Notes under the pieces: model-generated
What the model was told of the DNA's origin: nothing
What the model saw: the letters and a program-made list of their open reading frames with translations, nothing else
The model's database searches: none
Translations under genes and position numbers: made by a program
In this document: in pieces, positions 6,924 through 8,330 of the stretch
Layout: each line of letters begins with the position of its first letter
Numbering within the stretch: the stretch's first letter is position 1
DNA from: JAIVJN01 sp036732565
GTDB lineage: Bacteria; Acidobacteriota; Vicinamibacteria; Vicinamibacterales; UBA2999
DNA length: 8,330 bases
Assembly: GCA_036732565.1 (NCBI GenBank)
Contig: DAINCF010000313.1
Span: 1 to 8,330, forward strand
Reading direction: 5' to 3'

Positions 6924-8325
6924 AACGAAGCACGTGCACTTCGTCGGCATTGGCGGCATCGGCATGAGCGGCATCGCCGAGCTGATGGTGAATTTGGGGT
7001 ACACCGTGTCCGGCTCGGATCAGAAGGCGTCGGATCTGACCGAGCGGCTGGCGTCGAAGGGCGTGACCGTGAGCGTGGGCCATGCGGCGGTGAATGTCGG
7101 CGCCGCGGATGTCGTGGTGGTGTCATCGGCCGTGCGCGAGGACAACCCGGAAGTCCAGGAGGCGCGGGCGCGGCGCGTGCCCGTGATTCCGCGAGCCGAG
7201 ATGCTCGCGGAGCTGATGCGCTTGCGGTTCGGCATCGCGATCGCCGGCGCGCACGGCAAGACGAGCACGACGTCGATGATCGCGCTGGTGCTGGAGCATG
7301 CCGGCCTCGACCCGACGGCGGTGATCGGTGGACGGTTGAGCGTGTTCGGCAGCAACGCGCGACTGGGACGCGGAGAGTACATGGTGGCGGAGGCGGACGA
7401 GAGCGATCGGTCGTTTCTGAAGCTCTCGCCGGCCATTGCGGTGGTGACGAACATCGATCGGGAACATATGGAAGCCTACGGCGGCTTCGCGGACTTGCGG
7501 CAGGCGTTTGTCGACTTCGCCAACAAGGTGCCGTTCTATGGCGCGGTCGTGGCGTGCGCCGACGATCCGGAGGTGCGCCGGGTGATGGCCCGCTTCACGC
7601 GGCGCGTCATCAGCTACGGCATCGACACCGATGCCGACATCGTCGCCTCCGCGGTGGAGCTCAAAGGATTCGGCTCGTCGAGTGTTATCGGTCGTCGCGT
7701 GGCTGGTAGCCAGGACGTCGAGCCGCTGGGACGGCTCCGCCTGCGCGTGCCGGGACGGCACTCGGTGCAGAACGCGCTGGCCGCCGTGGCCGTGGGCCTC
7801 GAGCTCGAGGTGCCGTTTCCACGCATTGCCGAAGCGCTGGGGAACTTCGCCGGCGCCGAGCGTCGCTTTCAGCGGGTAGGCGAGGTGCACGGCATCACGG
7901 TGATCGATGACTACGGCCACCATCCCACGGAGATCGCGGCCGTGCTCGCGGCGGCGCGCGCGGCGCGGCCGCGGCGGATCGTCGTGGCGTTTCAGCCGCA
8001 TCGCTACTCGCGGACGCGGGACCTCATGCACGAGTTTGGTGTCGCGCTGGCGGGCGCGGACGAGGTCATCCTCACCGACATCTACGCCGCCAGCGAGGAT
8101 CCCATTCCCGGGATCACCGCCGAGGCCCTTGCGGCGGTCGTCGATGCCGAGCGCTCGCGGCCGGTGCATGTCGTGAAGCGGCTGGCCGACGTGGCATCAG
8201 CCCTGGCCGAGCTCGCGCGTCCAGAGGATCTGGTGATCACGCTGGGGGCGGGATCGATCGGCGGCCTGGCGCCGGCAGTGGTTGCGGCGCTCGAGCGCCG
8301 CTACGGCAGAGGGGGCCGTGCGTAA
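6913..8325 (+). CDS. murC: UDP-N-acetylmuramate--L-alanine ligase MurC
   Basis: Cytoplasmic ligase that adds L-alanine to UDP-MurNAc, the first peptide step. It has 470 residues, typical of the family. The N-terminal nucleotide-sugar domain carries FVGIGGIGMSGIAEL (10-24) and SGSDQ (33-37). The P-loop is AGAHGKTSTT (111-120), a mild variant of GTHGKTTTT. EADESDRSF (160-168) and TNIDREHMEAYGG (179-191) form the ATP/metal site with His185. GAERRFQ (314-320) and DDYGHHPTE (332-340) open the C-terminal domain, followed by AFQPHRYSRT (359-368) and LGAGSIGG (444-451). GRHSVQN (281-287) has Ser where Asn is common. The frame stays open upstream to 6763 inside murG, but the protein there is unlike MurC. 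GTG 6913 gives the expected short N-terminus (MLGKTKHVHF). GAGGA at 6906-6910 is only two bases from it, so coupling to murG translation is likely. The stop overlaps the next ATG (TAATG). Confidence 0.97.
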   Translation: MLGKTKHVHFVGIGGIGMSGIAELMVNLGYTVSGSDQKASDLTERLASKGVTVSVGHAAVNVGAADVVVVSSAVREDNPEVQEARARRVPVIPRAEMLAELMRLRFGIAIAGAHGKTSTTSMIALVLEHAGLDPTAVIGGRLSVFGSNARLGRGEYMVAEADESDRSFLKLSPAIAVVTNIDREHMEAYGGFADLRQAFVDFANKVPFYGAVVACADDPEVRRVMARFTRRVISYGIDTDADIVASAVELKGFGSSSVIGRRVAGSQDVEPLGRLRLRVPGRHSVQNALAAVAVGLELEVPFPRIAEALGNFAGAERRFQRVGEVHGITVIDDYGHHPTEIAAVLAAARAARPRRIVVAFQPHRYSRTRDLMHEFGVALAGADEVILTDIYAASEDPIPGITAEALAAVVDAERSRPVHVVKRLADVASALAELARPEDLVITLGAGSIGGLAPAVVAALERRYGRGGRA

Positions 8326-8330
8326 TGCCA
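8325..8330 (+). CDS. Start of the next gene, probably murB (partial, two codons)
   Basis: ATG at 8325-8327 overlaps the murC TAA (TAATG), repeating the coupling seen at earlier junctions, and is preceded by the purine run AGAGGGGG at 8308-8315 at a usable distance. A GTG at 8318 in another frame, closer to the purine run, is an alternative start. Only two codons are visible, so the product is inferred from gene order alone: murB (UDP-N-acetylenolpyruvoylglucosamine reductase) commonly follows murC in dcw clusters, while ddl or ftsQ are other possibilities. Confidence 0.4.

Noticed and set aside
4935..7004. A 689-codon open frame on the minus strand across ftsW, murG and the start of murC
   Set aside because: It lies opposite well-supported genes, is rich in Arg, His, Gln and Asp with no recognisable domain, and is the kind of antisense frame that high third-position GC keeps open.

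Overview
The window is a high-GC bacterial chromosome segment carrying the central part of a dcw (division and cell wall) cluster. All genes are on the + strand, in the canonical order murE (3' end only) - murF - mraY - murD - ftsW - murG - murC - start of the next gene, probably murB. A meso-diaminopimelate-type DNPR motif in MurE points to a diderm-like peptidoglycan. The high GC, the gene order and a short 'AGLKTCAT'-coding palindromic motif after murD (read on the minus strand) fit Acidobacteriota, perhaps the Vicinamibacteria. That placement is inference from memory and not proven by the sequence.

Layout. Positions 1-4448 hold murE, murF, mraY and murD packed with overlaps or gaps of at most 4 bases, so they read as one translationally coupled block. 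Positions 4449-4700 form the only sizeable non-coding interval (252 bases). It holds a short hairpin directly after murD and a 132-base imperfect palindrome with 29-base arms. Positions 4701-8325 hold ftsW, murG and murC, again nearly gapless. The window ends two codons into the next reading frame.

How the genes work together. MurC, MurD, MurE and MurF are the four ATP-dependent Mur ligases that add L-Ala, D-Glu, the diamino acid and D-Ala-D-Ala to UDP-MurNAc in the cytoplasm. MraY moves the phospho-MurNAc-pentapeptide onto undecaprenyl phosphate to make lipid I at the inner membrane. MurG adds GlcNAc to make lipid II. FtsW polymerises lipid II at the septum together with its class B penicillin-binding protein, whose gene would be expected upstream of murE, outside the window.

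I found no undescribed system here; this is a conserved housekeeping locus. The points worth a second look are the palindromic element splitting the cluster between murD and ftsW, and departures from normally conserved Mur-ligase residues. MurD lacks the usual Arg of its HR motif, and each of MurF, MurD and MurC has a different deviation in the GxHNxxN motif.
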